A stretch of DNA of 64,000 bases, taken from contig NZ_JASBRH010000022.1 in assembly GCF_029961155.1 (NCBI RefSeq), forward strand, positions 1 to 64,000. Reading direction: 5' to 3'. Origin of the DNA: Pontibacterium granulatum (GTDB lineage Bacteria > Pseudomonadota > Gammaproteobacteria > Pseudomonadales > Balneatricaceae). The translations under genes were made by a program, and so were the position numbers. The notes beneath the pieces were generated by a model. That model did no database searches. It saw only the letters and a program-made list of their open reading frames with translations, and had not been told where the DNA came from. Each line of letters opens with the position of its first letter. Positions within the stretch are counted from its first letter, which is position 1. Positions 54,707 to 63,955 of this stretch are shown here, in pieces.

Positions 54707-55123
54707 CTACTCGGTTACCAGTCCGACTGTGCCGGCACCCGCCTGCTGCAGAAGCACCATCAGCTGAACCACTGCGTTGTAATCAACATTTTTATCACCA
54801 CGTACCAGCAACATTTTGTCCTGATTGGCCGCCAGGATTTTCCGCACACGCTCGGATACCGTTTCAGCATCCAACGGTTCCTCGGGATCGCCGCCAACAT
54901 CAATAAAATACTGCTGCTCAGCATTAACGGTGATAATGACCGGCTCTTTATCCTTGTCATCTACCGGTTCTGCTGCCGCTTTCGGCAACTCCACCTGAAC
55001 TCCCTGCGTTAGCATCGGCGCAGTGATCATAAAAATCACCAGCAACACCATCATCACGTCGATATAAGGTACGACGTTGATCTCGGCGTTGAGCTTTCTG
55101 GCTTTTCGATGGCGTCTAATCAT
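54707..55123 (-). CDS. tolR: Tol-Pal system protein TolR
   Basis: This 138-residue ExbD/TolR-family protein has one membrane helix (NVVPYIDVMMVLLVIFMITA) with the essential aspartate D22 and a periplasmic domain (AEQQYFIDVGGDPEEPLDAE). It forms the proton-driven TolQ-TolR motor that energises TolA. It lies 9 bases after tolQ. Confidence 0.96.
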   Translation of the reverse strand: MIRRHRKARKLNAEINVVPYIDVMMVLLVIFMITAPMLTQGVQVELPKAAAEPVDDKDKEPVIITVNAEQQYFIDVGGDPEEPLDAETVSERVRKILAANQDKMLLVRGDKNVDYNAVVQLMVLLQQAGAGTVGLVTE

Positions 55124-55132
55124 ATCCGCACC

Positions 55133-55801
55133 TTAAGACGCTGCGTAAACACGGCGGTGCAGCACTGCCGAAAACTCGTCTGCGAAGGTCTCGTAGCTAC
55201 CCAACAGGTTTTCCGCTTTAGATGAGAATCGGTTGTAAGCGATAACGGCCGGAATTGCAGCAAACAAACCGATAGCTGTTGCAACCAATGCTTCGGAGAT
55301 GCCTGGCGCCACAGATGCGAGAGTTGCCTGGTGCACATTAGCCAGGCCACGGAAGGAGTTCATGATGCCCCATACGGTACCAAACAAACCGATATACGGG
55401 CTTACCGAACCGACAGATGCGAGAAACGGAAGATGCTGCTCCAGTTTATCCTCTTCGCGGGACATCGCCACACGCATGCCCCGCTGCACACCTTCCATTA
55501 CCGCATCCGGATCGGACGTACGCTGCTGGGTCAAACGGGTATATTCCTTCAGGCCTGCGCGAAAAATATTCTCTGCGCCACAGTCCGGATTTGGATGCTC
55601 GGTTACTTCCCGATACAGGGCACTCAGGTCTACGCCTGACCAGAATCGCTCTTCAAACTTCAACAGCGCTTTTTTTGTACGGCGCAGGAAGAAGTGTCGC
55701 TGGAAAATCATCACCCAGGAGAGCAATGACGCCGCAACAAGCATTAGCATCACAAGCTGAACAACAACACTGGCGTTAACCACCAGGCTCCAGATAGACA
55801 T
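55133..55801 (-). CDS. tolQ: Tol-Pal system protein TolQ
   Basis: This 222-residue MotA/ExbB-family protein starts MSIWSLVVNASVVVQLVMLM; an in-frame GTG four codons upstream is less likely. Three membrane helices are visible, including HLPFLASVGSVSPYIGLFGT and ISEALVATAIGLFAAIPAV. It is the first gene of the tolQRAB-pal-cpoB transcript. The ybgC gene, which precedes tolQ in most gammaproteobacteria, is missing. Confidence 0.97.
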   Translation of the reverse strand: MSIWSLVVNASVVVQLVMLMLVAASLLSWVMIFQRHFFLRRTKKALLKFEERFWSGVDLSALYREVTEHPNPDCGAENIFRAGLKEYTRLTQQRTSDPDAVMEGVQRGMRVAMSREEDKLEQHLPFLASVGSVSPYIGLFGTVWGIMNSFRGLANVHQATLASVAPGISEALVATAIGLFAAIPAVIAYNRFSSKAENLLGSYETFADEFSAVLHRRVYAAS

Positions 55802-56186
55802 CTTCTCAACCACTTCGGCTGCCCTCTATAACTTTACGAGTAAGCTCAGGCGGACGGGTCGCCTGTTCAGGAAAATTGGGTTTCAAATTATACCGGCGGG
55901 ATATATCAGAGATCACGTCCTGTGCCTTGACGATTAACCGCGCTAACCGAAAAAACCGACACTAAACCGCATACCACCACCTCGCGAGAGCCCCTTACGG
56001 GTGACAGCTTGAGATGGGACGACAATCCCTGCCAAAAGTTCACACTCTCGACCTGTTTATTTAGACCCACCAATACCGGCCCGAATAACAGGAATGAACG
56101 GGAAACAATAACAGCTGCGGATTACATTAAAAAGGAGAGAAACTTACAGGAGGTACTTAAGAGTGAAAGGCGATGCTGCGCATCGC
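55802..56186. other. Intergenic region upstream of tolQ
   Basis: This 385-base stretch must hold the tol-pal promoter. I found no gene and no recognisable remnant of ybgC in any frame. A possible hairpin AGGCGATGC/GCATCGCCT at about 56168-56188 overlaps the stop of the DksA-like gene and may be its terminator. Confidence 0.45.
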
Positions 56187-56570
56187 CTAACTTACAGCCT
56201 TGAGGGATTCCCCTTCAATCTGGCAACTTACACAACGAAGCGTCACTGGGTTGGCACACAACCGGTTTAACTCGATATCTTCTCCGCAATCGATACAGAT
56301 ACCGTAATCACCTTCCTCAATGCGGTGCAGCGCTTCAATACAGGCCCGGATCTCTTCGGTATGACGAGAGAGATTCAGCAGATTTACAGCAACTGTTGCA
56401 GCCTGCTCCGCCTCTTCAGCACGATCATGGCTTTCGCCAGCGAACGCAACCTCCCCCATCTTCTGAGTATCACGAAACTCTTCACGCGCCTCTTCGCGCA
56501 GTCGCTTGAGGTCTTTCTCAATCTCAGCTTTTAACGCAAGTATCTTAGATGCCGTGATAATGGTGCCCAT
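56187..56570 (-). CDS. TraR/DksA-type zinc finger protein
   Basis: This 127-residue protein has an N-terminal coiled coil (about 8-85) and a C-terminal zinc finger with C92-x2-C95 and C113-x2-C116. At the coiled-coil tip it has H-D49-R-A, comparable to the DxxDRA of DksA that enters the RNA polymerase secondary channel; the first of the two DksA aspartates is replaced by Glu/Ser-type residues. It could be a polymerase-binding regulator. The ATG at 56570 was chosen because the frame upstream encodes no family-like sequence. It occupies the usual place of ybgC. Confidence 0.88.
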   Translation of the reverse strand: MGTIITASKILALKAEIEKDLKRLREEAREEFRDTQKMGEVAFAGESHDRAEEAEQAATVAVNLLNLSRHTEEIRACIEALHRIEEGDYGICIDCGEDIELNRLCANPVTLRCVSCQIEGESLKAVS

Positions 56571-56682
56571 TTGCAGACCTTTTTTATCGTTATATGATGA
56601 TGACTTACATCTTAGACAAAGGTCTGGGATACAGGCGTTGACAGATGTCAGCCAGGGCTGCATCGCGTGATTAAGTTGAGAT

Positions 56683-57696
56683 CTATTGATCCATGTCCGG
56701 TTTGTCGATACCGAAGTGGCGATAGGCGTGATCTGTTGCTACACGGCCACGCGGGGTACGCATGATAAAACCCTGCTGAATCAGGTACGGCTCCAGCACA
56801 TCCTCTATGGTATCGCGCTCTTCACTGATGGCAGCAGCAAGACTTTCGACCCCCACCGGACCGCCACCAAATTTCTCGATCATGGTCAGCAGCATACGGC
56901 GGTCCATATGATCGAAACCGCTGTTGTCCACATTCAGCATATTCAAAGCACGATCCGCCAACTCAGCGGTGATATGCCCATCCCCTTTGACCTCGGCATA
57001 GTCGCGTGCACGTCGTAACAAGCGGTTGGCAATACGTGGCGTGCCCCTGGAACGGCAGGCAATCTCGCGTGCACCATGATCATCAATACCGGTACCCGAC
57101 AATGCAGCCGAACGACTCACGATACTCGATAGATCATCGACATTGTAGAACTCCAGGCGCTGCACGATTCCGAAACGATCACGCAGCGGCGACGTCAGCA
57201 AACCCGCGCGGGTTGTTGCCCCAACCAAGGTAAAGGGCGGCAGCTCCAGCTTGATCGAACGGGCTGCAGGTCCCTCGCCGATCATGATATCCAGCTGATA
57301 ATCCTCCATTGCCGGATAGAGCACCTCCTCCACATTAGGGCTGAGGCGGTGTATCTCATCGATAAAGAGCACATCACCCGGCTCAAGATTGGTCAGCAAA
57401 GCCGCCAGGTCGCCGGCTTTTTCCAACACCGGACCGGAGGTGGTTTTGATCTCCGACCCCATCTCATTGGCGATAATATTGGCCAGCGTGGTTTTACCCA
57501 GCCCTGGCGGACCAAAGATCAGCGTATGATCCAGCGCTTCTCCACGCCCTTTCGCGGCATGGATAAAGATCTCCATCTGTTCGCGCACCACCGGCTGCCC
57601 AACATAATCCTCCAAGGTTTTGGGACGGATCGCCCGATCCTGGGCTTCTTCAACCGGGTTACTGGTTGGCGTTACAAAACGATCTGCTTCGATCAT
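56683..57696 (-). CDS. ruvB: Holliday junction branch-migration ATPase RuvB
   Basis: This 337-residue AAA+ motor has Walker [19 protein letters not shown], Walker [15 protein letters not shown], sensor [18 protein letters not shown] and a C-terminal winged helix ending [19 protein letters not shown]. It drives branch migration with RuvA. It lies 75 bases downstream of ruvA. Confidence 0.97.
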   Translation of the reverse strand: MIEADRFVTPTSNPVEEAQDRAIRPKTLEDYVGQPVVREQMEIFIHAAKGRGEALDHTLIFGPPGLGKTTLANIIANEMGSEIKTTSGPVLEKAGDLAALLTNLEPGDVLFIDEIHRLSPNVEEVLYPAMEDYQLDIMIGEGPAARSIKLELPPFTLVGATTRAGLLTSPLRDRFGIVQRLEFYNVDDLSSIVSRSAALSGTGIDDHGAREIACRSRGTPRIANRLLRRARDYAEVKGDGHITAELADRALNMLNVDNSGFDHMDRRMLLTMIEKFGGGPVGVESLAAAISEERDTIEDVLEPYLIQQGFIMRTPRGRVATDHAYRHFGIDKPDMDQ

Positions 57697-57771
57697 GAAT
57701 GGAGCCTCAAAATCACACTTAACTATTAATACTGATACAGGTTCTGGCTATTCGGCTTTCGGTCGACAAGA

Positions 57772-58410
57772 TCAGCCGGTAACCATCGACTTCAGGGACT
57801 GACGGATCAGATCCTCACTGCTGGCCCCAGCCCCCAGCGCCTTCTCTGCCGCTGCAATCGCCTTGGTTGCCTGAACAGGCTTGTAACCCAAGGCCACCAA
57901 CGCACTCTCAGCCTCGGCACGATGATCGGTTGCAGGCAATACAGGCTCAGCAAGATCCGGATCACCGCCACCGCTAAGCTGAAACTCGCCAAAGTCTTTA
58001 ACCTGCAGATCCTTGAGTTTGTCTTTCATCTCAACAATCAGACGCTCGGCAGTCTTTTTACCCACACCCGGCAGGCGAACCAGCGCAGCCGTATCCTGAT
58101 CATGGACAGACCGCACAAAATCATTGGTACTGATACCCGACAGAATTGTTAGCGCCAGTTTCGGCCCCACACCATTTACCTTGATCAGGGTACGAAACAG
58201 AAGACGTTCTTCGCGATCGGCAAAACCGTACAATAACTGGGCATCCTCACGCACCACAAAATGCGTAAACAGGATTACCTGCTTGCCCAACTCAGGCAAA
58301 CGATAGAAGGTATTCATGGATGCCTCCACTTCGTACCCCACTCCGTTTACATCGATCAACAGTTGCGGCGGATGCTTTTCCAGCAACTCCCCTTTAAGCC
58401 GTCCAATCAC
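57772..58410 (-). CDS. ruvA: Holliday junction DNA-binding protein RuvA
   Basis: This 212-residue protein begins at the GTG at 58410, giving MIGRLKGELLEKHPPQLLID as in RuvA. It has the OB domain, helix-hairpin-helix motifs (LIKVNGVGPKLALTILSG, LVRLPGVGKKTAERLIVEM) and the C-terminal RuvB-binding domain (AESALVALGYKPVQATKAI). It recognises four-way junctions. The TRIC gene ends 4 bases upstream. Confidence 0.96.
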   Translation of the reverse strand: MIGRLKGELLEKHPPQLLIDVNGVGYEVEASMNTFYRLPELGKQVILFTHFVVREDAQLLYGFADREERLLFRTLIKVNGVGPKLALTILSGISTNDFVRSVHDQDTAALVRLPGVGKKTAERLIVEMKDKLKDLQVKDFGEFQLSGGGDPDLAEPVLPATDHRAEAESALVALGYKPVQATKAIAAAEKALGAGASSEDLIRQSLKSMVTG

Positions 58411-58414
58411 GGTC

Positions 58415-59080
58415 TTACTTCTCCATATCTCGGGCGGTCGCCTCAGATTCCAGACGGTGACCAGCCACAATAAACTCCGGCAAGCGCAGATCGGCAAACA
58501 CCGCCGCCATACGCGCCGCAAAAATAAGCCCCATCGAGATCAGCGCCAGCAGGCGATCATCGATCGAACCATTAAAGGCAACAAAGAAAATAGCTCCTGC
58601 CATCGCAGGGGTCGCATAGATTTCACCGCCGCGGTGCAGTACCAGAGGAATCTCTCGGGTCAGAACATCACGAATCATACCACCGGCCGTACCCGTGATC
58701 ATGGCCATCATCACGACAACGACACCAGACTGCCCCATCGCCAAGGCTTTCTGCGCACCCAGAATGGAGAACAGCGCCAACCCCATCGCGTCCAACACCA
58801 AAAGGACACGGCGAGGATAGGCCACATAGCGACAGAGAATAAAGGCTCCAACGGCTGAGATAATCGCCGTCCAAAGATAGCTGGTATTCGCCAGCCAGGA
58901 GACCGGGTGCGCATTAAGGGTGATATCCCGAATGGTCCCACCACCCAGTGCGGTCACAATCGCCAGAATCACCACACCCAGAATATCCACACGCTTCCCC
59001 TGAGCGGCCAGCGCACCCGTGACGGCGAACACCGCCACACCGACGATCTCAGCAAGGTAGATAAAAGATTCGTACTGCAT
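58415..59080 (-). CDS. TRIC family cation channel protein (YicG/UPF0126)
   Basis: This 221-residue membrane protein has two repeats of three helices with the family signatures VTALGGGTIRDITLNAHPVS and MITGTAGGMIRDVLTREIPL (the GGG/GGM-IRD motif in each half). Bacterial TRIC proteins form trimeric monovalent cation channels. It sits directly after ruvC and before ruvA, an insertion into the usual ruvC-ruvA pair, and is likely cotranscribed with them. Confidence 0.92.
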   Translation of the reverse strand: MQYESFIYLAEIVGVAVFAVTGALAAQGKRVDILGVVILAIVTALGGGTIRDITLNAHPVSWLANTSYLWTAIISAVGAFILCRYVAYPRRVLLVLDAMGLALFSILGAQKALAMGQSGVVVVMMAMITGTAGGMIRDVLTREIPLVLHRGGEIYATPAMAGAIFFVAFNGSIDDRLLALISMGLIFAARMAAVFADLRLPEFIVAGHRLESEATARDMEK

Positions 59081-59596
59081 TCAGCGCCACCGGCCATTTC
59101 TGTTGCGACGAGCGCCCGCCATCTGCACAAGGCTGGCACGGGTATGGGCATGACACAACGCTATCGCCAGCGCATCGGCCGCATCCACCTGGGGCAAGCC
59201 CGGCAGCTTGAGAATGTGCGCCACCATATGTTGCACTTGGGTCTTATCGGCAGATCCCTTACCCACCACAGACTGCTTTACCTTACGCGCAGCGTATTCG
59301 TGCACCGGCAGATCCTGATTGGTACCCGCTACAATCGCCACGCCACGCGCCTGCCCGAGCTTAAGTGCAGAGTCAGCATTGCGCGCCATAAACACCTGCT
59401 CGATCGCCATCTCCTGCGGACAGTAACGACTGATAACCTCCGTCACCCCTTCATAGACCTGCTGAAGGCGCTCCGGCAGCTCATCGCCTTTGATGCGAAT
59501 ACAGCCACTGGCTACATATTCGTTTTTCGATCCCACGCTGTTGATCACACCAAAACCGGTGATACGGGAGCCCGGATCGATACCTAGTATTAACAT
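59081..59596 (-). CDS. ruvC: Holliday junction resolvase RuvC
   Basis: This 171-residue nuclease has the acidic active site beginning [18 protein letters not shown] with the catalytic Asp at position 7, the Glu in [12 protein letters not shown] and the pair in [16 protein letters not shown]. It cuts Holliday junctions. The ATG at 59596 is the family start. Its stop abuts the TRIC start. yebC, which often lies upstream of ruvC, is absent; aspS is next. Confidence 0.96.
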   Translation of the reverse strand: MLILGIDPGSRITGFGVINSVGSKNEYVASGCIRIKGDELPERLQQVYEGVTEVISRYCPQEMAIEQVFMARNADSALKLGQARGVAIVAGTNQDLPVHEYAARKVKQSVVGKGSADKTQVQHMVAHILKLPGLPQVDAADALAIALCHAHTRASLVQMAGARRNRNGRWR

Positions 59597-59677
59597 AAAA
59601 CCGTCTGTTCCAATCGTCGCCGACCATAATACGCCGGACCGCACCGCTTGATGCAACCAAAATTGATGGCCGACGAA

Positions 59678-59709
59678 CAAAAAAGCCGAGACAGCAGTCT
59701 CGGCTTTTT
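59678..59709 (-). terminator. Terminator of aspS
   Basis: AAAAGCCGAGAC and GTCTCGGCTTTT pair around AGCA with T-runs on both strands. Confidence 0.9.
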
Positions 59710-59761
59710 CTCGGAGACCAGAGCACCATTCGCCCCGGCTCCATTAGATCCCTGATGGGAC

Positions 59762-61525
59762 TTAAGGGGTCTTGCGCAGCTTGATGTTCAACTCACGCAA
59801 CTGAGCCGCACTTACTTCCCCTGGCGCCTCAGTCATCATGCAAGACGCACTCTGAGTTTTCGGGAACGCAATCACTTCACGGATGGAGTCAGTACCGGTC
59901 ATCAGCATGATCAGGCGATCCAGACCAAACGCCAGACCACCGTGCGGAGGCGCACCGTACTGCAACGCTTTCAGCAGGAAGCCGAACTTGTCGTCGGCTT
60001 CTTCGTCAGAGATACCCAGGATCTCCAGAACGGTTGCCTGCATCTCCTGATCGTGGATACGTACGGAACCACCGCCCAGCTCACAGCCGTTCAATACCAT
60101 GTCATATGCACGGGACAAGGCTTCCAGCGGGTTGGCCTTCAGCTCTTCCGGAGAACAGCTTGGTGCGGTGAACGGGTGGTGCAGCGCAGTCAGACCACCG
60201 TTATCGGTCTCTTCGAACATCGGGAAGTCAACAACCCACAGCGGAGCCCACTCACACTGCGCCATATCCAGGTCTTCGCCGACTTTGATACGCAGCGCAC
60301 CCAACGCTTCAGAAACGATCTTAGCTTTGTCTGCACCGAAGAAGACGATGTCGCCGTTCTGAGCACCCAGACGCTCCATGATCGCCATGGTTACTTCTTC
60401 GCCCAGGAACTTGATGATTGGCGACTGCAGACCTTCGATGCCGTTTTCGATCGCGTTCACCTTGATCCATGCCAGACCTTTCGCACCGTAGATACCCACG
60501 AACTTGGTGTATTCATCGATGTTTTTACGGGTCAGCTGAGCACCGCCAGGCACTTTCAGGGCAGCTACGCGGCATTTCGGATCGTTCGCAGGACCTGCAA
60601 AGACCTTGAACTCGATCTCAGCCATCAGGTCCGCAACGTCCACCAGCTCCATAGGGAAACGCAGGTCCGGCTTGTCGGAACCGTATTTCTGCATCGCTTC
60701 GGAGAACGGCATACGTGGGAAGTCACCCAGATCAACGCCTTTCAGTTCCAGGAACAACTTGCGGATCATTGTTTCGGTGATACCCATGATACCTTCCTCA
60801 TCCATGAAGGATGTCTCGATATCGATCTGGGTGAATTCTGGCTGACGGTCAGCACGCAGGTCTTCGTCACGGAAACACTTAGCAACCTGGTAGTAACGGT
60901 CGAAACCTGCAACCATCAACAGCTGCTTGAACAGCTGTGGCGACTGCGGCAGCGCGAAGAAAGCACCTTCATGCACACGGCTTGGCACCAGGTAGTCACG
61001 CGCACCTTCCGGAGTCGCGCGGTTCAGGATCGGCGTTTCGATATCCAGGAAGCCATTGTCGTCCAGATAGTTACGGATTGCGTTGGTAACCTTTGAACGG
61101 AAGCGCAGTTTTTCCTGCATTTCAGGGCGACGCAGGTCGATGTAACGGTGACGCAGGCGTACGTCTTCACCTACATGCTGGTGCTCGTCCAGCTGGAACG
61201 GAGGAGTTTCAGCTTTGTTCAGGATAACCAGCTCTTTACCCAGTACTTCGATCTCACCGGTCGGCATCTCCGGGTTGACAGTACCTTCCGGACGGTTGCG
61301 CACCAGGCCACGTACTTCGATTACGTATTCGTTACGTACGCTGTCTGCCAGCGCGAAGCTTTCTTCACGATCTGGATCGAATACAACCTGTGTCAGACCT
61401 TCACGGTCACGCACGTCCAGAAAGATAACACCACCGTGGTCACGACGGCGATGTACCCAACCGTTCAGGGTAATTTCTTCGCCAACGTGTTCTTTTCTCA
61501 GATCGCCGCAATAATGGCTGCGCAT
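59762..61525 (-). CDS. aspS: Aspartyl-tRNA synthetase
   Basis: This 587-residue class II synthetase has the N-terminal anticodon-binding OB domain ([20 protein letters not shown]), motif 2 ([20 protein letters not shown]), the bacterial GAD insertion and motif 3 ([19 protein letters not shown]). It charges tRNA-Asp; whether it also charges tRNA-Asn was not determined. AGGAAAC precedes the ATG. Confidence 0.97.
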   Translation of the reverse strand: MRSHYCGDLRKEHVGEEITLNGWVHRRRDHGGVIFLDVRDREGLTQVVFDPDREESFALADSVRNEYVIEVRGLVRNRPEGTVNPEMPTGEIEVLGKELVILNKAETPPFQLDEHQHVGEDVRLRHRYIDLRRPEMQEKLRFRSKVTNAIRNYLDDNGFLDIETPILNRATPEGARDYLVPSRVHEGAFFALPQSPQLFKQLLMVAGFDRYYQVAKCFRDEDLRADRQPEFTQIDIETSFMDEEGIMGITETMIRKLFLELKGVDLGDFPRMPFSEAMQKYGSDKPDLRFPMELVDVADLMAEIEFKVFAGPANDPKCRVAALKVPGGAQLTRKNIDEYTKFVGIYGAKGLAWIKVNAIENGIEGLQSPIIKFLGEEVTMAIMERLGAQNGDIVFFGADKAKIVSEALGALRIKVGEDLDMAQCEWAPLWVVDFPMFEETDNGGLTALHHPFTAPSCSPEELKANPLEALSRAYDMVLNGCELGGGSVRIHDQEMQATVLEILGISDEEADDKFGFLLKALQYGAPPHGGLAFGLDRLIMLMTGTDSIREVIAFPKTQSASCMMTEAPGEVSAAQLRELNIKLRKTP

Positions 61526-61605
61526 AGTTTCCTGTTCCTGTTAAGTTACCAGTACACCCCAAAAACCGGGTGTCAGAGCTAAATTCAATTCGTTTACAGA
61601 CGGCG

Positions 61606-61830
61606 TTAGCTGCTGCTTCCGCTGTCACCGGCCAGGTTTTTCTTCTTACCGGTTTTGAAATCTGTTTCGTACCAGCCACTGCCTGCCAAGCGGAATCCCG
61701 GTGCAGAGACCTTCTTTTCCACCTGATCGCTATCACAGGATTTGCAGTTTGGCGCTGGCGCATCGCTACGCATCACCAGTTTTTCAAACTCATGACCGCA
61801 GCTTTGGCATTCATAATCATAGATAGGCAT
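61606..61830 (-). CDS. FmdB-family zinc ribbon protein
   Basis: This 74-residue protein begins MPIYDYECQSCGHEFEKL and has a second CxxC pair (NCKSCDSD), forming a zinc ribbon. It ends in a Ser/Gly tail. The family is often annotated as a putative regulator; its role is unknown. It commonly lies directly upstream of aspS, as here. Confidence 0.92.
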   Translation of the reverse strand: MPIYDYECQSCGHEFEKLVMRSDAPAPNCKSCDSDQVEKKVSAPGFRLAGSGWYETDFKTGKKKNLAGDSGSSS

Positions 61831-61970
61831 TGTAAAACGCGTTCCAAATACAGATCTACGGAAAACGCGCGATTATAACCGATTTACCTGTCGGTTACAG
61901 GCCCTAAGGAAGGCATAATTGAAGGTGAGCTGACCACGAGGGATCAGCTCAAGGGACGGGACGCTATGTC

Positions 61971-62423
61971 TTAGCTTTCGGGCGTGATGTTGACTTCGCC
62001 GGTATTGCTCAGCAACACCTCCACTTTATGGCGGATCTCATGGATCTGATCATCGGTATAAGGCTGCACCGGCACCTTACCCCAGATCGGACCCGGCCAT
62101 GCGGGATCACTCTCTCGGCGCACCACATGATGGATATGCAACTGCGGCACCATATTGCCCAGTGATGCCACATTCATCTTTCTCGCCGCAAAAATGTCCG
62201 CCAGGTTTTCAGCCAGAAAGGATGATTCGTGGATCATCTGGCAGCGTTCGTCTTCCGACAAGTGATAAATCTCGGTCGCACCGGCGCGACGAGGCACCAG
62301 GATAAACCAGGGATAGTTCGCATCGTTCATCAGCAACAGGCGACATAGCGGGAAGTCTCCCAGTACAATACAATCAGCGGCCAGCTGTGGATGCAGTTCA
62401 AATTCCAATTCCAGTTCGTCCAT
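61971..62423 (-). CDS. HIT domain protein
   Basis: This 150-residue protein has the histidine triad HIHHVV region (QLHIHHVVRRESDPAWP), typical of a divergent proteobacterial HIT group. HIT enzymes hydrolyse nucleotide phosphoramidates or dinucleotides. A strong ribosome binding site, GGAGGA, precedes the ATG. The substrate is unknown. It is divergent from the next gene. Confidence 0.9.
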   Translation of the reverse strand: MDELELEFELHPQLAADCIVLGDFPLCRLLLMNDANYPWFILVPRRAGATEIYHLSEDERCQMIHESSFLAENLADIFAARKMNVASLGNMVPQLHIHHVVRRESDPAWPGPIWGKVPVQPYTDDQIHEIRHKVEVLLSNTGEVNITPES

Positions 62424-62495
62424 GGTTCCTCCGGAGAAATATACTTACAATTCCAGACGTTAGCGGATCTCTTACAGGTAAGAGTATAGGCAAAT

Positions 62496-63629
62496 ATGCT
62501 TGATATCGTACTCACTGACAATATTGAATCGATCGGTGCTGAACTTTGGAATGAACTTTGCGGCACCGATTACCCGTTTCTGCGATACGAATTTCTGCAT
62601 GCATTGGAGCAATCCGGCAGCGTAGGAAAAGGCACCGGCTGGCTTCCCCTGCACCTTTCTTTGAAAGAGGGAGATACCACGGTAGCAGTGATGCCCCTCT
62701 ACCTGAAGCAGCACTCCTACGGCGAGTACGTATTTGACTGGGCTTGGGCGGATGCTTACTCGCGATATGGCCTTGAGTATTACCCCAAGCTGCTTTCAGC
62801 CATCCCGTTTACTCCTGCTTACGGCCCCCGCATCGGCACAAAGCGCCCCCTTGAACAGGTCATTCCGGTGATTCGTGAAGGCATCCCACAAATCGCGGCG
62901 AAGATGAATGCCTCGTCCTGGCACGGCCTGTTCGCCCCGCAAGATACGATTGACCTGTTCCGCTCAGAAACGCTGATGCCCCGACTGGGCAGCCAATATC
63001 ACTGGTTTAACCATGAGTACCGGGATTTCGATCACTTCCTGGAGCACTTCAGCTCACGCAAGCGCAAGAACCTGCGCAAAGAAAGGAAGAAAGTAACCGA
63101 TCAGGGTGTGGAGCTACGTACGTTTGCAGGCAAGGAGATCACCGATACCCTGCTGCACCGGTTTTACCACTTCTATCAGATCACTTATCTGAAACGCGGC
63201 CGCAAGGGTTACCTCACACCGGAGTTTTTCACCCGGCTGCGTGACACAATGCCAGAACACCTTGTGCTGGTCGTTGCATTTGTTGATGAACAAGCCGTTG
63301 CCGGAGCATTGTCGCTGCGCAGCAGCACAACCTTGTATGGGCGTTATTGGGGTTGTCTTGAGGAATACGACAGTCTGCACTTCGAAACCTGCTACTACCA
63401 AGGCATCGAATACTGCATCCGGGAAAGATTAGAGCGCTTTGATCCGGGCGCTCAGGGCGAACACAAGATCCAGCGCGGCTTTGAACCCATCGAAACCTGG
63501 TCTGTTCACTGGATTCAGGAGCCTGGATTCCGCGAGCCGATTGCACGCTTCCTTGAAGAGGAGGAAGCGATGATGCGAGAACAAATTGCTGAACTTACAA
63601 CTTGGCTCCCGTTCAAAAAATCTCCCTAA
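62496..63629 (+). CDS. DUF482 / FemAB-like (GNAT-fold) protein
   Basis: This 377-residue protein has the DUF482 features FLRYEFLHALEQSGSVGKGT, GWLPLHLSLKEG, YGEYVFDWAWADAYSRYGLE, SSRKRKNLRKERKKV and RYWGCLEEYDSLHFETCYYQ. It is related to GNAT acyltransferases and FemAB peptidoglycan aminoacyltransferases and is sometimes called a peptidoglycan biosynthesis protein. No substrate is shown. It is a single gene. Confidence 0.88.
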   Translation: MLDIVLTDNIESIGAELWNELCGTDYPFLRYEFLHALEQSGSVGKGTGWLPLHLSLKEGDTTVAVMPLYLKQHSYGEYVFDWAWADAYSRYGLEYYPKLLSAIPFTPAYGPRIGTKRPLEQVIPVIREGIPQIAAKMNASSWHGLFAPQDTIDLFRSETLMPRLGSQYHWFNHEYRDFDHFLEHFSSRKRKNLRKERKKVTDQGVELRTFAGKEITDTLLHRFYHFYQITYLKRGRKGYLTPEFFTRLRDTMPEHLVLVVAFVDEQAVAGALSLRSSTTLYGRYWGCLEEYDSLHFETCYYQGIEYCIRERLERFDPGAQGEHKIQRGFEPIETWSVHWIQEPGFREPIARFLEEEEAMMREQIAELTTWLPFKKSP

Positions 63630-63955
63630 CCGGCACCCCAAATAAACAAACTATCAAATACAGATATAATCCCTCTGCTTGGCGCAGCGCCAATATTAGG
63701 AAGATTAAAAACAATCAGTTTAGCCCTAACGGTCAGCCGAATGAGGCTGCATATTGCCTCTTTGCTTAAAGTCAATATGCAGGCATTTTTCTGCTGCATC
63801 TCCTACAATTTATTCTAAACTTTTGACGATATGCCATTGCATGATCTCAACACGAGAATAGATAGCAACCCGTTCACTGGTATATCTGCAACGCACCAAA
63901 TACCCTGAGCCTTTCACTCAATAAACCTGAATAATCAGGTTAGGAGGAGACAAGG
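63630..63955. other. Intergenic region at the right edge
   Basis: This 326-base region has a likely terminator at 63747-63790 and, just before the next start, a hairpin AACCTGA-ATAA-TCAGGTT (63924-63941) that abuts the ribosome binding site of the last gene. No gene was seen. Confidence 0.45.
63747..63790 (+). terminator. Possible terminator of the DUF482 gene
   Basis: CTGCATATTG (63747-63756) pairs with CAATATGCAG (63773-63782) around a 16-base loop, followed by GCATTTTT. The loop is large and the T-run short. Confidence 0.45.

Noticed and set aside
59942-61096. A 384-codon open frame on the plus strand opposite aspS
   Set aside because: aspS is unmistakable on the other strand; this frame has no family motif or ribosome binding site and is an antisense shadow.
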